This document shows positions 55,097-64,000 of a stretch of DNA of 64,000 nucleotides, piece after piece. The translations under genes and the position numbers were made by a program. Under the pieces are notes generated by a model that saw only the letters and a program-made list of their open reading frames with translations, was not told the DNA's origin and did not search any database. Origin of the DNA: Kluyvera sichuanensis. Its GTDB lineage: Bacteria; Pseudomonadota; Gammaproteobacteria; Enterobacterales; Enterobacteriaceae. The stretch spans positions 1-64,000 of the forward strand of contig NZ_JABBJF010000011.1 in the NCBI RefSeq assembly GCF_014218705.1. The letters run 5' to 3'. How positions within the stretch are numbered: position 1 is the first letter of the stretch; every line of letters starts with the position of its first letter.

Positions 55097-56601
55097 TCAA
55101 ACCCACAAATTCCCTGCGATGCCGCGGCTTCCAGCGTCAGCGCGACAAGACCTACTTTGGCCCCCACCCATTTACCTTTGCCCGCCGCAAACGGGGGTGT
55201 CACCGACTGCCAGTTTTCCTCAGGTTCACGCCAGGCGAAGCGGCAGATACCGCCTCGGGTCACGCTAACCCTTAGCTCGCAGGTCCCAACGTTCAGCGGC
55301 GCGATAACCTGACGGCTTTCCCGCACAATACCGGCATCGCTCATCCATCCCGTCACCCAGAGCAGCTGATGCTGCCCGTCCCGTTTCTCCAGCAACAGCG
55401 CCGCGTAGCGCTCGCCGTAGATAACCAGACCGCCCGCATCACCGTTTTTCGCCGCGTTCAACGTCAGCGACGTCCGGGCGATAAACTGCCAGGCGGGGAA
55501 TTTTTGCAGCAGCAGGTTGGGTAGCCAGTAAAAGTTGCCTTTATCCTCACCCTGCGGCAACGGACAGCAGCGTAAATTGAGGCGGTCATTGCCCGGCAGC
55601 AGCCAGTCTGCATGCGGGTTAGCCTGCCATTGCCACTGCAGGCCCGGTACACCGTGCGCGAAGCTATCGTCAGTTTGCGGCAAGCAACGCGGCGACGGCG
55701 GCAGGCTTGTCGGACGCGCCCAGCGCATCACCGGCTGCCCTTCCCCTTCATCGCCCATCGGCTCACCGATACGCGGCCAGCCATCCTGCTCCCAACGCAT
55801 CGGTTGCAGGTGAACAATCCGCCCATAGAGGTGAGCATCCTGGAAGTGCACAAACCAGCATTCACCGTCGTCCAGTTCCACCCAGCCGCCCTGATGCGGG
55901 CCGTTCACCGGTGTATCGCCCTGGAACAAGACGTTTCTGGCCTCCCACGGGCCGGTCATACTGCTGGCGCGCAGCACGGTTTCCCAGCCCGTCTCCACGC
56001 TGCCCGCTGGAGCGAAAATGTAGTACCAGCCGCCGCGCTTATAGACTTTCGGCCCCTCCAGCGTCGGCTGATCGCAGCTGCCGTCATAGATGATGCGCCC
56101 TTCGCCCAGAAGAGAAGTACCGTCAGGCGACATGGCAAACAGCTGCAGCTTATGCTTGATGCCGCTGCGGCTATGGGCAAAAGCATGCACCAGCCAGGCG
56201 TCGCCGTTGTCATCCCAGAACGGGCAGGGGTCAATCCAGCCTTTCGCAGGCTGCACGCAGTGCGGCGCGCTCCATTGACCCCAGGGATCGTCGGTCTGGC
56301 ACATGAAAATGCCTTCATCCGGCGTGCTGAAGAACACCCACAGCTTATCGTCATGCCAACGAATTGACGGAGCCCATACGCCTTTTCCCGGCTGATACTC
56401 GTCGTAGCCGGGCAGCGGCAGCGCGTCGAAAACGTGGTTGATAATCTGCCAGTTGACCAGATCCGTCGAATGCAGAATTGGCAACGCGGGCATATGGTTA
56501 AAACTGGAGGAGACCATAAAGAAGTCATCCCCGACCCGGACGATATCCGGGTCCGAATAATCTGCGCACAGAATCGGGTTCTGATATTCAGATTGCGTCA
56601 T
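55069..56601 (-). CDS. Glycoside hydrolase family 43 (beta-xylosidase / arabinofuranosidase type)
   Basis: 510-residue GH43 enzyme. The five-bladed propeller is opened by NPILCADYSDPDIVRVGDDF (general base Asp); GWIDPCPFWDD gives the pKa-modulating Asp and TLEGPKVYKRGGWYY the catalytic Glu. A C-terminal beta-sandwich domain follows the propeller. No signal peptide, so it acts inside the cell on imported oligosaccharides; likely substrate xylobiose or arabinoxylan fragments. MFS gene ends 10 bp upstream; the two form a xyloside operon. Related to E. coli YagH. Confidence 0.9.
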   Translation of the reverse strand: MTQSEYQNPILCADYSDPDIVRVGDDFFMVSSSFNHMPALPILHSTDLVNWQIINHVFDALPLPGYDEYQPGKGVWAPSIRWHDDKLWVFFSTPDEGIFMCQTDDPWGQWSAPHCVQPAKGWIDPCPFWDDNGDAWLVHAFAHSRSGIKHKLQLFAMSPDGTSLLGEGRIIYDGSCDQPTLEGPKVYKRGGWYYIFAPAGSVETGWETVLRASSMTGPWEARNVLFQGDTPVNGPHQGGWVELDDGECWFVHFQDAHLYGRIVHLQPMRWEQDGWPRIGEPMGDEGEGQPVMRWARPTSLPPSPRCLPQTDDSFAHGVPGLQWQWQANPHADWLLPGNDRLNLRCCPLPQGEDKGNFYWLPNLLLQKFPAWQFIARTSLTLNAAKNGDAGGLVIYGERYAALLLEKRDGQHQLLWVTGWMSDAGIVRESRQVIAPLNVGTCELRVSVTRGGICRFAWREPEENWQSVTPPFAAGKGKWVGAKVGLVALTLEAAASQGICGFDYFATDITG

Positions 56602-56611
56602 CTCACCCTCC

Positions 56612-58039
56612 TCAGGCTTTACTCAATTCGCCGTCAACCGCTTGCGGCTCTGCGACTGTCGCCGGGGAACCTGCCTGCTGGCGAGCGGAGAGGTCACGTT
56701 GAATCATCGCCATTTTCTGGTCGTCGAGCTTATAGAAGCGGGACAGCCACCACAGCACCAGGTAAGAGAGCGATGGCCCGAGCGTCAGCAATCCAACGAT
56801 GCCCATCGTCGCCATCGGCGTTTGTTCGCTGACGCCCGCCTGATAGCCAAACAGCCCCAGCGAGAAACCCACTACCGCACCGGCTACCGCCATGCCCATT
56901 TTCAACGCAAACAGATTGCCGGAATAGGAAAGACCGGTAATGCGGCGACCAAATTTCCACTCGCCGTAGTCGGCGGCGTTGGCCATCATGTTCCACTTAA
57001 ACGGTTGATACATCTGGTGGAAGAAGCCGACGAGGAAATAGAGCGGGAACACCACCGGCAGCCAGGTTGGCGGCACAAAGAACATCACCACGCCCACCGC
57101 CACCAGCAGCAGGTTGATATTTTTGAACAGCGAAACCGCACGATACCGCTTCGCCAGCCAACCGGCGGCAATGCTGCCGATAATGGTGCCGACGACGCTT
57201 GTTGAGACAAAGGCCGACTTCATCGCCGTACCTGCCGCGGACTCCACGCCGCCCATCATCAGGTAGGTAGCGTAGTAGAGCGTGGCGGCGCTGCGCATCA
57301 CGCCCGCCATACTGGAGAAGAAGGTAATGATCGCCACGATCCGCCACTGATCGTTGGCCAGCAGCGAACGCAGATCTTCACGAATGCTCCCCTGCTGCTC
57401 AACCGCAGGCGCCACGCGCTCTTTGGTGGAGAAGAAGCAGAATGCCAGCATCACGATGGCAATCAATCCCATAATCCCCATAGTGGCCTGGAAGCCGAAC
57501 TGCTTGTCCTCTTTGCCCAGATAATCGACCAGGAACAACGTTGCCACCGAGACCATCAGCCCGGCAATTGAAGAGATAGTGAAGCGGTAAGACTGCGCCG
57601 ACAGACGATCTTTTTCATCGCGGGTGATCACCCCGCCCAGCGCGCAGTAAGGAATATTGATAAAGGTGTAGCACAGCATCAATAAGGTGTAGGTCAGGTA
57701 GGCGTAAACCAGCTTACCCGAAGCGCCAAAAGCGGGCGTGGTGAAGGTCATCACCGCCAGCACCGCGTAGGGAATAGCAAACCAGATAAGCCACGGGCGG
57801 AAGTGGCCCCAGCGGGTTTTAACCCGGTCGGCGACGATGCCGGTCAGCGGGTCGGTGATGGCGTCCAGCACGCGGGTCACCAGGAACATCACCCCTACCG
57901 CCGCAGCGGAGAGGCCGTAAATATCCGTGTAAAACCAGGTCAAAAACATCGTTACAGAAGAGTAGACGATGCCGCAAGCGGCGTCGCCCATGCCATATCC
58001 CAGCTTTTCTGCGATAGACAATTTGCTGTCATTTGCCAC
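56612..58039 (-). CDS. GPH-family sugar:cation symporter (YagG/XynT-like)
   Basis: 475-residue inner-membrane transporter of the glycoside-pentoside-hexuronide family with 12 predicted membrane segments: KLGYGMGDAACGIVYSSVTM start, DPLTGIVADRVKTRWGHFRP motif, PYCALGGVITRDEKDR. Paired with GH43, so it probably imports xylosides. Start GTG 58039 with GGAGG eight bases upstream; no in-frame ATG nearby. In E. coli the pair yagG-yagH has the same organisation. Confidence 0.92.
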   Translation of the reverse strand: MANDSKLSIAEKLGYGMGDAACGIVYSSVTMFLTWFYTDIYGLSAAAVGVMFLVTRVLDAITDPLTGIVADRVKTRWGHFRPWLIWFAIPYAVLAVMTFTTPAFGASGKLVYAYLTYTLLMLCYTFINIPYCALGGVITRDEKDRLSAQSYRFTISSIAGLMVSVATLFLVDYLGKEDKQFGFQATMGIMGLIAIVMLAFCFFSTKERVAPAVEQQGSIREDLRSLLANDQWRIVAIITFFSSMAGVMRSAATLYYATYLMMGGVESAAGTAMKSAFVSTSVVGTIIGSIAAGWLAKRYRAVSLFKNINLLLVAVGVVMFFVPPTWLPVVFPLYFLVGFFHQMYQPFKWNMMANAADYGEWKFGRRITGLSYSGNLFALKMGMAVAGAVVGFSLGLFGYQAGVSEQTPMATMGIVGLLTLGPSLSYLVLWWLSRFYKLDDQKMAMIQRDLSARQQAGSPATVAEPQAVDGELSKA

Positions 58040-58088
58040 GAGAATATCCTCCGGAATTGAAGAGGCTTCAATGTAGGAGGATGCCTAA

Positions 58089-58103
58089 GACAATCATATT
58101 GTC
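58089..58103. promoter_or_regulatory. Dyad upstream of the xyloside operon
   Basis: GACAAT-CAT-ATTGTC, perfect 6+6 dyad with a 3-bp centre, 50 bp before the GTG of the transporter gene; candidate operator. Confidence 0.45.
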
Positions 58104-58192
58104 ATTTTTCGTACTGGTATTACGTTTTCTGGCAACTGCGGAAGTTGTCACATAACTGGATGATTTATCATACCACTTTCATTTTTGTGACC

Positions 58193-59644
58193 TTACACCA
58201 GGCGGAAAACGGAAATTGCCGACTTCAATTCGCCGGTATGACGCTGCTGCTGATGCGCCACCTGAATAGTCTGGGCCACGTGCTGGATATTTTCCTGCAC
58301 GCTGGCATCGATGGTGGCAATACTGCCTTTCATCTGTAGCACGCTGGTTTTCTGCTGGTCGCTCATTGAGAACAGCACATCGACGCAGGACTGCAGGCTG
58401 TCGATATTGCTGATAATCGACGCCATCGTTTTCCCCGCCCGTTCAACCTGCTCCGCCCCCTGATGGGTGCGCTCGACGGAGGTGGCAATCATCTGGCGGA
58501 TATCGCGGGCCGCCTCTTCGCATCGCAGCGCCAGCGTACGCACTTCGGCAGCAACTACCGCAAAGCCTTTGCCGTGCGCCCCCGCCCGCGCCGCCTCAAC
58601 GGAGGCGTTCAGCGAGAGAATATTGGTCTGGAAGGCAATACCGTCGATAAGCTCAAGAATGCCGTTGATTTTCAGCGATTCGTCGCGGATATGCGCCATT
58701 GACGCCATCGCCGAGCGAATATTCTCCCCGCCCTCCTGCGCTACGCCGCTTGCCTGCTCCGCCAGCGTCCGCGCTTCGCTGGCCTTCTCGCTGGTGAGCG
58801 ACGCCGCCCCGGCGAGTTGTTCCATGGCGCAGGCGGTGACCGCTAGCGAACGCGCCTGGTTGTCCGTACGCTCAGAGAGCGCAGTGTTGCGCTGGAGTAG
58901 CGTTTGGGAGGCCTCCAGCAGTTCAGATACGTTGCCGCTAACCTGCTCAAGGGTATTTCGCATCGCATCCAACGTCAGGCTAAAGGTACGGGCAAACGGA
59001 GAGCGACTAGTTTTGCTATCACGCTCAAGCGTCAGGAAGCCCGACTCGCGGTTAATCACCGAGGCCAGTTTCGCCACTTCGCTGGCCGAGCGGGCATCCT
59101 GCTCCATCCGCACCGCCAGCAGCACCAGAAATATCGTCTGCGCGACCACATACAGCCCGTGCATCACCACCATTTCCAGCCCGGTATGCATGAATACGGT
59201 AATATTAAACAGGCCATATTCCTGTAAATAATTAAACACCAGATGATGTACGGCAATAACGGCCGCGCCCATAATTAATGGCCGCCAGTCTCGCCATGCC
59301 AGCAATGCGGAAAGCAGTACAAACACCGAGAAGTGGTATTCAGTTTCGCCGCCGCCCAGCTGAATAAGCAACGCGGAATAGGCCATCATAATAAAGGCGT
59401 AGACCAGTCGGGTAATTAATCTGCCGGGAAAAAGGAGCGTCATCAATGTGCCCAGCACCGAAAGCAGCGTAGCCGCCAGCAGCGCCAGGCTGAGGTTATC
59501 GTTCATCGCCCCGACTCCTAATGAAACGCCCCACATCACCCAGGCCAGCGCCATCAGCAGGCGGTCAGCTCTGCGGCGAATTGAGGATAAAGAGAACAGA
59601 TCCTGAGACAGCCCGTTGGGCTGCCAAAACGTCATTATTGCCAT
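58193..59644 (-). CDS. Methyl-accepting chemotaxis-type protein with multi-pass membrane input
   Basis: 483-residue chemoreceptor-like protein. The N-terminal ~190 residues hold about six hydrophobic segments in place of a periplasmic ligand domain. The C-terminal signalling domain has the hairpin tip IDGIAFQTNILSLNASVEAA followed by RAGAHGKGFAVVAAEVRTLA, so it should couple to CheW/CheA. It ends ISVFRLV, without the NWETF tether for CheR/CheB. ATG 59644 (GGCGGA upstream) preferred; ATG 59671 and 59635 possible. No chemotaxis genes are in the window. Related multi-pass receptors sense energy or internal signals, but this is inference. Confidence 0.85.
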   Translation of the reverse strand: MAIMTFWQPNGLSQDLFSLSSIRRRADRLLMALAWVMWGVSLGVGAMNDNLSLALLAATLLSVLGTLMTLLFPGRLITRLVYAFIMMAYSALLIQLGGGETEYHFSVFVLLSALLAWRDWRPLIMGAAVIAVHHLVFNYLQEYGLFNITVFMHTGLEMVVMHGLYVVAQTIFLVLLAVRMEQDARSASEVAKLASVINRESGFLTLERDSKTSRSPFARTFSLTLDAMRNTLEQVSGNVSELLEASQTLLQRNTALSERTDNQARSLAVTACAMEQLAGAASLTSEKASEARTLAEQASGVAQEGGENIRSAMASMAHIRDESLKINGILELIDGIAFQTNILSLNASVEAARAGAHGKGFAVVAAEVRTLALRCEEAARDIRQMIATSVERTHQGAEQVERAGKTMASIISNIDSLQSCVDVLFSMSDQQKTSVLQMKGSIATIDASVQENIQHVAQTIQVAHQQQRHTGELKSAISVFRLV

Positions 59645-59875
59645 GATATATTCCGCCCGCGCAGGTGTCATTTCACGTCATATTATTGTTAGCGTTCAGG
59701 ATTAAGCGTAGAGGGGTTATTTCTTGCTAGCCACTATATTGTTAAAAATATATCGCTAGGATTAAGTTGTACTTAATTTTATTTAACAGCGAGTTGGAAT
59801 ATATAAGACTTAAGGGAAATATTATATTACTGGGGGAATAATAACGAATGGCGCAGAACGCGCCATCCGGGATGC

Positions 59876-60301
59876 TTATTTTTTCGCGACGGTTTCTTCG
59901 CCAACGAGGCCAATCTTCAGATAGCCCGCCTGGTGCAGGGTATCCATGACCTTCATCATCGTTTCGTAGTCGACGGTTTTATCCGCGCGGAAGAAGATGG
60001 TGGTATCTTTCTTGCCTTCCGTAAGCGTATCAATCGCCGTCACCATATTATCGTCGGTGACCGGGTCATTGCCGAGGAACATCGATTTGTCCGCTTTCAC
60101 CGACAGATAGACCGGTTTATCCGGGCGAGGCTGCGGTTGGCTGGACGAAGCTGGCAGATTCACTTTGACATCGACGGTCGCCAGCGGCGCGGCAACCATA
60201 AAGATAATCAGCAGTACCAACATGACATCGATAAACGGCGTCACGTTGATATCATGCATTTCGCCATTATCGTCCAGATTTTCATTAAGACGCATTGCCA
60301 T
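59876..60301 (-). CDS. exbD: ExbD, TonB energy-transduction protein
   Basis: 141-residue inner-membrane protein, same length as E. coli, with one transmembrane helix bearing the essential Asp25 (INVTPFIDVMLVLLIIFMV) and a periplasmic domain. Forms the ExbB-ExbD proton channel that energises TonB-dependent uptake of siderophores and B12. Six bp after exbB. Confidence 0.96.
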   Translation of the reverse strand: MAMRLNENLDDNGEMHDINVTPFIDVMLVLLIIFMVAAPLATVDVKVNLPASSSQPQPRPDKPVYLSVKADKSMFLGNDPVTDDNMVTAIDTLTEGKKDTTIFFRADKTVDYETMMKVMDTLHQAGYLKIGLVGEETVAKK

Positions 60302-60307
60302 GGGGCA

Positions 60308-61039
60308 TTAACCTACTCGTAATTTCTGGGCGGTACGCACCGGATGAACGCCGCTGGCGCTGAGGTCCAGGTCACGGCTTTGCAGCAGCAGAACCTGCGC
60401 CGCAACGTCGCTCAGGTTGGCTTTAAAGCCGCCAATCAGACGCGCAAAGATGTTATAGATGACCACCGCAGGAATCGCGGCGAACAGGCCAATCGCGGTC
60501 GCCAACAGCGCTTCTGCGATACCCGGCGCCACAACCGCCAGGTTAGTGGTCTGGGTCTGGGCGATGCCGATGAAGCTGTTCATGATACCCCATACGGTAC
60601 CAAACAGACCGACGAACGGGGAGATAGCACCGATGGTTGCCAGGAAGCCGTTACCACGACCCATATGACGACCCACGGCCGCCACACGACGTTCCAGGCG
60701 GAAGCCGGTACGTTCTTTAATGCCTTCGTTATCTTCCGAACCCGCAGAGAGCTCCAGCTCGTTCTCAGCTTCGTTGATTAACTGCGTGCTCAGGCTGCGG
60801 GCATCGAATGCAGCCGCAATTTCATTCGCCTGATTCAGGGAACGCGCTTCGCCTAACAGTTTCTGTTCGCGCTTGAGGCGGCGCTTATGGGAAAGAAGCT
60901 CAGCCCCCTTGCTGAAGAAAATAGCCCAGGTGACGACGGATGCCAGTATCAAGCCAATCATGACCACTTTAACCACGATGTCGGCATGATGATACATACC
61001 CCAAACGGAGAGATCCGCCTGCATCAAATTATTACCCAC
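60308..61039 (-). CDS. exbB: ExbB, TonB energy-transduction protein
   Basis: 243-residue inner-membrane protein (E. coli 244) with three transmembrane helices and the MotA/TolQ/ExbB signature (FVGLFGTVWGIMNSFIGIAQ, GIAEALLATAIGLFAAIPAV). Start GTG 61039 (VGNNLMQADLSVWGMY) with TGGAGA seven bases upstream; ATG 61057 would add six residues and overlap the Shine-Dalgarno. Operon with exbD, preceded by a Fur-like site. Divergent from metC. Confidence 0.95.
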   Translation of the reverse strand: MGNNLMQADLSVWGMYHHADIVVKVVMIGLILASVVTWAIFFSKGAELLSHKRRLKREQKLLGEARSLNQANEIAAAFDARSLSTQLINEAENELELSAGSEDNEGIKERTGFRLERRVAAVGRHMGRGNGFLATIGAISPFVGLFGTVWGIMNSFIGIAQTQTTNLAVVAPGIAEALLATAIGLFAAIPAVVIYNIFARLIGGFKANLSDVAAQVLLLQSRDLDLSASGVHPVRTAQKLRVG

Positions 61040-61102
61040 TGTGTATCTCCAGGACATAAATCACAAATTCTGAGCACAATAATATCAAAACATCGTCGAA
61101 TT

Positions 61103-61121
61103 GATAGTAGTTCTCATTAGT
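61103..61121 (-). promoter_or_regulatory. Fur-like box of exbBD
   Basis: GATAGTAGTTCTCATTAGT matches the 19-bp Fur consensus at 12 positions; upstream of exbB, whose E. coli counterpart is iron-repressed. Confidence 0.5.
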
Positions 61122-61255
61122 ATTTACATATTGACCCAAATCACACTTATTTTCCTTGCGCTTACGCAGTAAAAAAGTTTTCAGCCGGTTTTTTGGCAAA
61201 ATTTTCTGCTGTTCGCGCAGGTAACGGTAGATCCCACGCGCAATCGTGTTAATTT

Positions 61256-61271
61256 AGCCATCCAGACGTAT
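61256..61271 (+). promoter_or_regulatory. met boxes of metC
   Basis: AGCCATCC (5 of 8) and AGACGTAT (7 of 8) in tandem resemble the MetJ box AGACGTCT, 20 bp before the metC start. Confidence 0.65.
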
Positions 61272-61290
61272 AAAAATAGGCAGATAAAAA

Positions 61291-62478
61291 ATGGCAGACA
61301 AGCACCTCGATACCGCGCTGGTTAACGCCGGACGCAGCAAAAAATACACTCAGGGATCGGTGAACAGCGTCATTCAGCGCGCCTCCTCGCTGGTGTTCGA
61401 CACCGTCGCCGCCAAAAAACATGCGACCCACAACCGCGCTAACGGCGAACTGTTCTACGGCCGTCGCGGCACCCTCACCCACTTCTCATTGCAGGAAGCG
61501 ATGTGTGAGCTGGAAGGCGGCGCTGGCTGCGCGCTTTTCCCATGCGGCGCGGCAGCGGTCGCCAACACCATTCTGGCGTTTGTGGAACAGGGCGATAACG
61601 TGCTGATGACCAACACCGCCTATGAGCCAAGCCAGGACTTCTGCACCAAAATTCTCGGTAAGCTGGGCGTCACCACCAGTTGGTTCGACCCGATGATCGG
61701 CGAAGGGATTGCCGCGTTGATCAAGCCCAACACCAAAATTGTGTTCCTGGAATCCCCTGGTTCTATCACCATGGAAGTGCATGATATTCCTGCCATCGTT
61801 GCCGCCGTGCGCCGCGTTGCGCCTGAAGCGATCATCATGATCGACAATACCTGGGCGGCGGGGGTTCTGTTTAAAGCGCTCGATTTCGGTATCGATATTT
61901 CTATTCAGGCTGGCACCAAATACCTGATTGGCCATTCGGATGCGATGGTCGGTACTGCGGTATCTAACGAACGCTGCTGGGCGCAACTGCGCGAAAACGC
62001 CTACCTGATGGGCCAGATGCTCGACGCCGATACCGCTTATATGACCAGCCGTGGCCTGCGTACGCTGGGCGTGCGTTTACGTCAGCATCATGAAAGCAGC
62101 CTGAAGGTTGCCAAATGGTTGGCACAGCAACCGCAGGTTGAGCGCGTTAACCACCCTGCACTGCCGGGCAGTAAAGGGCATGAATTCTGGAAGCGTGATT
62201 TTACCGGCAGCAGTGGCCTGTTCTCGTTTGTGCTCAAAAAACACCTCAATGATGAAGAGCTGGCAAACTATCTCGATAACTTCTCGCTGTTCAGCATGGC
62301 CTACTCCTGGGGTGGATTTGAGTCGCTGATTCTGGCGAATCAGCCGTCCGAACTCGCCAGCATTCGTCCGGAAGGAAAAATCGATTTCACCGGTACGCTG
62401 GTACGCGTCCACATCGGTTTAGAAAACGTTGACGATCTGATTGCGGATTTAGCGGCAGGATTTGCCCGCATCGTGTAA
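61291..62478 (+). CDS. metC: Cystathionine beta-lyase
   Basis: PLP enzyme of the Cys/Met metabolism family that cleaves cystathionine to homocysteine, pyruvate and ammonia. 395 residues as in E. coli. PLP-binding lysine in [31 protein letters not shown] and [10 protein letters not shown] motifs intact. Preceded by met boxes, so MetJ-regulated like metK in this window. Confidence 0.97.
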   Translation: MADKHLDTALVNAGRSKKYTQGSVNSVIQRASSLVFDTVAAKKHATHNRANGELFYGRRGTLTHFSLQEAMCELEGGAGCALFPCGAAAVANTILAFVEQGDNVLMTNTAYEPSQDFCTKILGKLGVTTSWFDPMIGEGIAALIKPNTKIVFLESPGSITMEVHDIPAIVAAVRRVAPEAIIMIDNTWAAGVLFKALDFGIDISIQAGTKYLIGHSDAMVGTAVSNERCWAQLRENAYLMGQMLDADTAYMTSRGLRTLGVRLRQHHESSLKVAKWLAQQPQVERVNHPALPGSKGHEFWKRDFTGSSGLFSFVLKKHLNDEELANYLDNFSLFSMAYSWGGFESLILANQPSELASIRPEGKIDFTGTLVRVHIGLENVDDLIADLAAGFARIV

Positions 62479-62489
62479 CATGGCCTCAG

Positions 62490-62511
62490 CCCGGTAGCCC
62501 AGGCTATCGGG
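62490..62511 (+). terminator. Hairpin after metC
   Basis: CCCGGTAGCC / GGCTATCGGG, 10-bp stem with one mismatch and a 2-nt centre; resembles a REP fragment. No T-tract. Confidence 0.4.
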
Positions 62512-62725
62512 TGGGTTAGTACTGTTTTTGATGCGTCGGTCAGGCGCGTCATCGATGTTGAGAACAGTCGGTCCCCGAAGTGATTTACCACCGTCGGCGT
62601 AAACCGTTTCCGCGTTGTTGTCAGTAAATCAGGACAGCGCGGCTTCATTTGTTGCGCACGCGATCAAGGTGTTCTTAATCTTTCGGGCGTACAATAAGCG
62701 AAAACGCTGTTCCACAGGAATGTTC

Positions 62726-63385
62726 ATGGTCGTTATTCAAGATATTGTCGCCGCGCTTTGGCAGCACGATTTTGCTGCTCTGGCGAATCCGCACGTCGTG
62801 GGGGTCGTTTATCTGGTCATGTTTGCCACACTGTTTCTGGAAAATGGCCTGCTCCCCGCTTCATTCTTACCCGGCGATAGCCTTCTGCTATTGGCGGGCG
62901 CGCTCATTGCAAAGGGCGTGATGGGCTACGTCCCTACCATTGCCATTCTGACCGCGGCCGCCAGCCTCGGCTGCTGGCTGAGCTATATTCAGGGTCGTTG
63001 GTTGGGTAATACCCGCGTGGTGAAAGGTTGGCTGGCGCAGTTGCCGGATAAGTACCACCAGCGCGCAACCTGTATGTTTGACCGCCACGGTCTGCTAGCG
63101 CTGCTGGCGGGGCGTTTCCTGGCGTTTGTGCGTACCCTGCTGCCAACGATGGCGGGTATCTCCGGCCTGTCGAATCGCCGTTTCCAGGTGTTTAACTGGC
63201 TGAGCGCGCTGCTGTGGGTAGGCGTGGTGACGAGCTTAGGCTATGCCATTAGCATGATCCCGTTTGTAAAACGTCATGAAGATCAGGTAATGACTTTCCT
63301 GATGATCCTGCCAATCTTCCTGCTGGTTGCCGGGCTTCTGGGCACGGTGATAGTGGTGATTAAGAAGAAGTATTGCGACGCATAA
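62726..63385 (+). CDS. yghB: YghB, DedA-family membrane protein
   Basis: 219-residue inner-membrane protein of the DedA family (E. coli YghB 219), partly redundant with YqjA and needed for normal envelope and division in E. coli. Family sequence [20 protein letters not shown] and [20 protein letters not shown] (with the essential Arg residues and Glu/Asp) intact. ATG 62726 with AGGA seven bases upstream; ATG 62720 is almost on the ribosome-binding site. Confidence 0.95.
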   Translation: MVVIQDIVAALWQHDFAALANPHVVGVVYLVMFATLFLENGLLPASFLPGDSLLLLAGALIAKGVMGYVPTIAILTAAASLGCWLSYIQGRWLGNTRVVKGWLAQLPDKYHQRATCMFDRHGLLALLAGRFLAFVRTLLPTMAGISGLSNRRFQVFNWLSALLWVGVVTSLGYAISMIPFVKRHEDQVMTFLMILPIFLLVAGLLGTVIVVIKKKYCDA

Positions 63386-63390
63386 TATTT

Positions 63391-63472
63391 CGTAGCCCGG
63401 CCGAGCAACGCGACGCCGGGAATGGCCTCCAGGCTACCCCGGGGTCGGCGTAAACGCCTCGCCCGAGCTACA
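63391..63472. repeat. REP-type repeat, copy 4
   Basis: CGTAGCCCGGCCGAGC...GACGCCGGGAA and inverted CCCCGGGGTCGGCG...GCCCGAGCTAC; between convergent yghB and yqhC. Confidence 0.85.
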
Positions 63473-63474
63473 AA

Positions 63475-64000
63475 TTACATTCCCCGCAGCCTTGCCGCAT
63501 CCTCTCCCGGCGTCATGCCGAAATAGCGCTTAAACTCCCGGCTAAACTGCGACGCGCTTTCGTATCCCACCTGCATCGCCGCGGCGCTGGCCTTCAGCCC
63601 ATCGTGCACCATCATCATCCGCGCTTTATGCAAACGGTAGGTCTTCAGATACTGTAGCGGCGAGGTGCTGGTCACCGACTTAAAGTTGTGGTGAAACGCC
63701 GACAGACTCATATTGGCCTCGGCAGCGAGCTGATCCACGCTGAGCGTTTCGGTGTACTGACTCTCGATACGCTTGAGCACCCGACTAATCTGGCTGAAAT
63801 GAGTCTGGCGGCTAACCAGCGCCATTAATGCACCGCCTCGCGGCCCGGTCAGCACGTGGTAGAGCATCTCACGGATAATCTGTTTCCCCAGAATGCGGGC
63901 GTCCAGCGGGCGCTCCATCACGTCCAGAAGGCGTTCCGAGGCGCAGAGAATCTCTTCGGAGAGCGTGGCCGAGTTAATCCCGCTTTCCGCCATCGACGAT
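63475..64000 (-). CDS. yqhC: YqhC AraC-family regulator, C-terminal part (cut by window edge)
   Basis: The last 174 or so residues of an AraC-type activator; the gene continues past the right edge. The double helix-turn-helix ([40 protein letters not shown]) is complete, with the conserved [16 protein letters not shown] end. Matches E. coli YqhC, which activates yqhD-dkgA in response to toxic aldehydes, and its position after yghB. Confidence 0.93.
   Translation of the reverse strand, partial: SSMAESGINSATLSEEILCASERLLDVMERPLDARILGKQIIREMLYHVLTGPRGGALMALVSRQTHFSQISRVLKRIESQYTETLSVDQLAAEANMSLSAFHHNFKSVTSTSPLQYLKTYRLHKARMMMVHDGLKASAAAMQVGYESASQFSREFKRYFGMTPGEDAARLRGM

Overview
The window is a chromosomal segment of a member of the Enterobacteriaceae. 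Most proteins are close, full-length counterparts of Escherichia coli K-12 proteins in the same order as the tktA-to-yqhC part of that chromosome. Several cassettes absent from K-12, together with the ERIC and REP-type repeats, point to an Enterobacter / Leclercia / Lelliottia / Kluyvera / Klebsiella type organism. The genus cannot be fixed from this sequence alone.

Layout. Positions 1-14345 are the conserved backbone: tktA (5' part), loiP, an OprD-family porin, speB-speA-yqgB (agmatine/putrescine), metK, galP, sprT, endA, rsmE, gshB, yqgE-ruvX. A CsgD-like LuxR-type regulator (14445-15098) is inserted before yggR. The yggS-yggT-yggU-rdgB-hemW operon follows. A TRAP transporter (20228-23066) lies before yggM, and no ansB is seen. 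Then come yggN, an exact 127-bp ERIC element, yggL-trmB, mutY-yggX-mltC, nupG, speC, yqgA and tRNA-Phe (pheV).

Beyond pheV the content is mostly accessory. There is a frameshifted symE-like gene and a complete type 1 fimbrial operon, fimAICDFGH, on the minus strand. The fimbrial operon is preceded by a LuxR-type regulator; no fimB/fimE gene or recognisable fimS switch is present. Further on are a deoxynucleoside kinase, a YeaR-like cupin with a strong NsrR-type operator, a YdeP-like molybdopterin oxidoreductase, two small ORFs and an aminotransferase.

From 47929 K-12 order resumes with gaps: gss, a DsbA-like protein with one active-site Cys, yghU, yghW, yghZ, yqhA, exbD-exbB, metC, yghB and yqhC (partial). 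The hyb hydrogenase-2 operon (between yghU and yghW in K-12) is absent. yghA (between yqhA and exbD) is replaced by three unrecognised genes, a GH43 glycosidase with a GPH-type transporter, and a chemoreceptor-like protein.

Functional themes. Polyamine and thiol chemistry is well represented: speA, speB, speC, metK, gshB, gss and yghU. MetJ boxes precede metK and metC. GalR/CRP-type sites precede galP, and a Fur-like site precedes exbB. The most noteworthy items are the terminator-like hairpin at the speB ribosome-binding site, the fim operon with an altered FimH tyrosine gate, the NsrR-type operator, the Gss / one-Cys thioredoxin-like / YghU neighbourhood, the unknown trio at 53642-55096 and the small ORF pair at 46270-46571.
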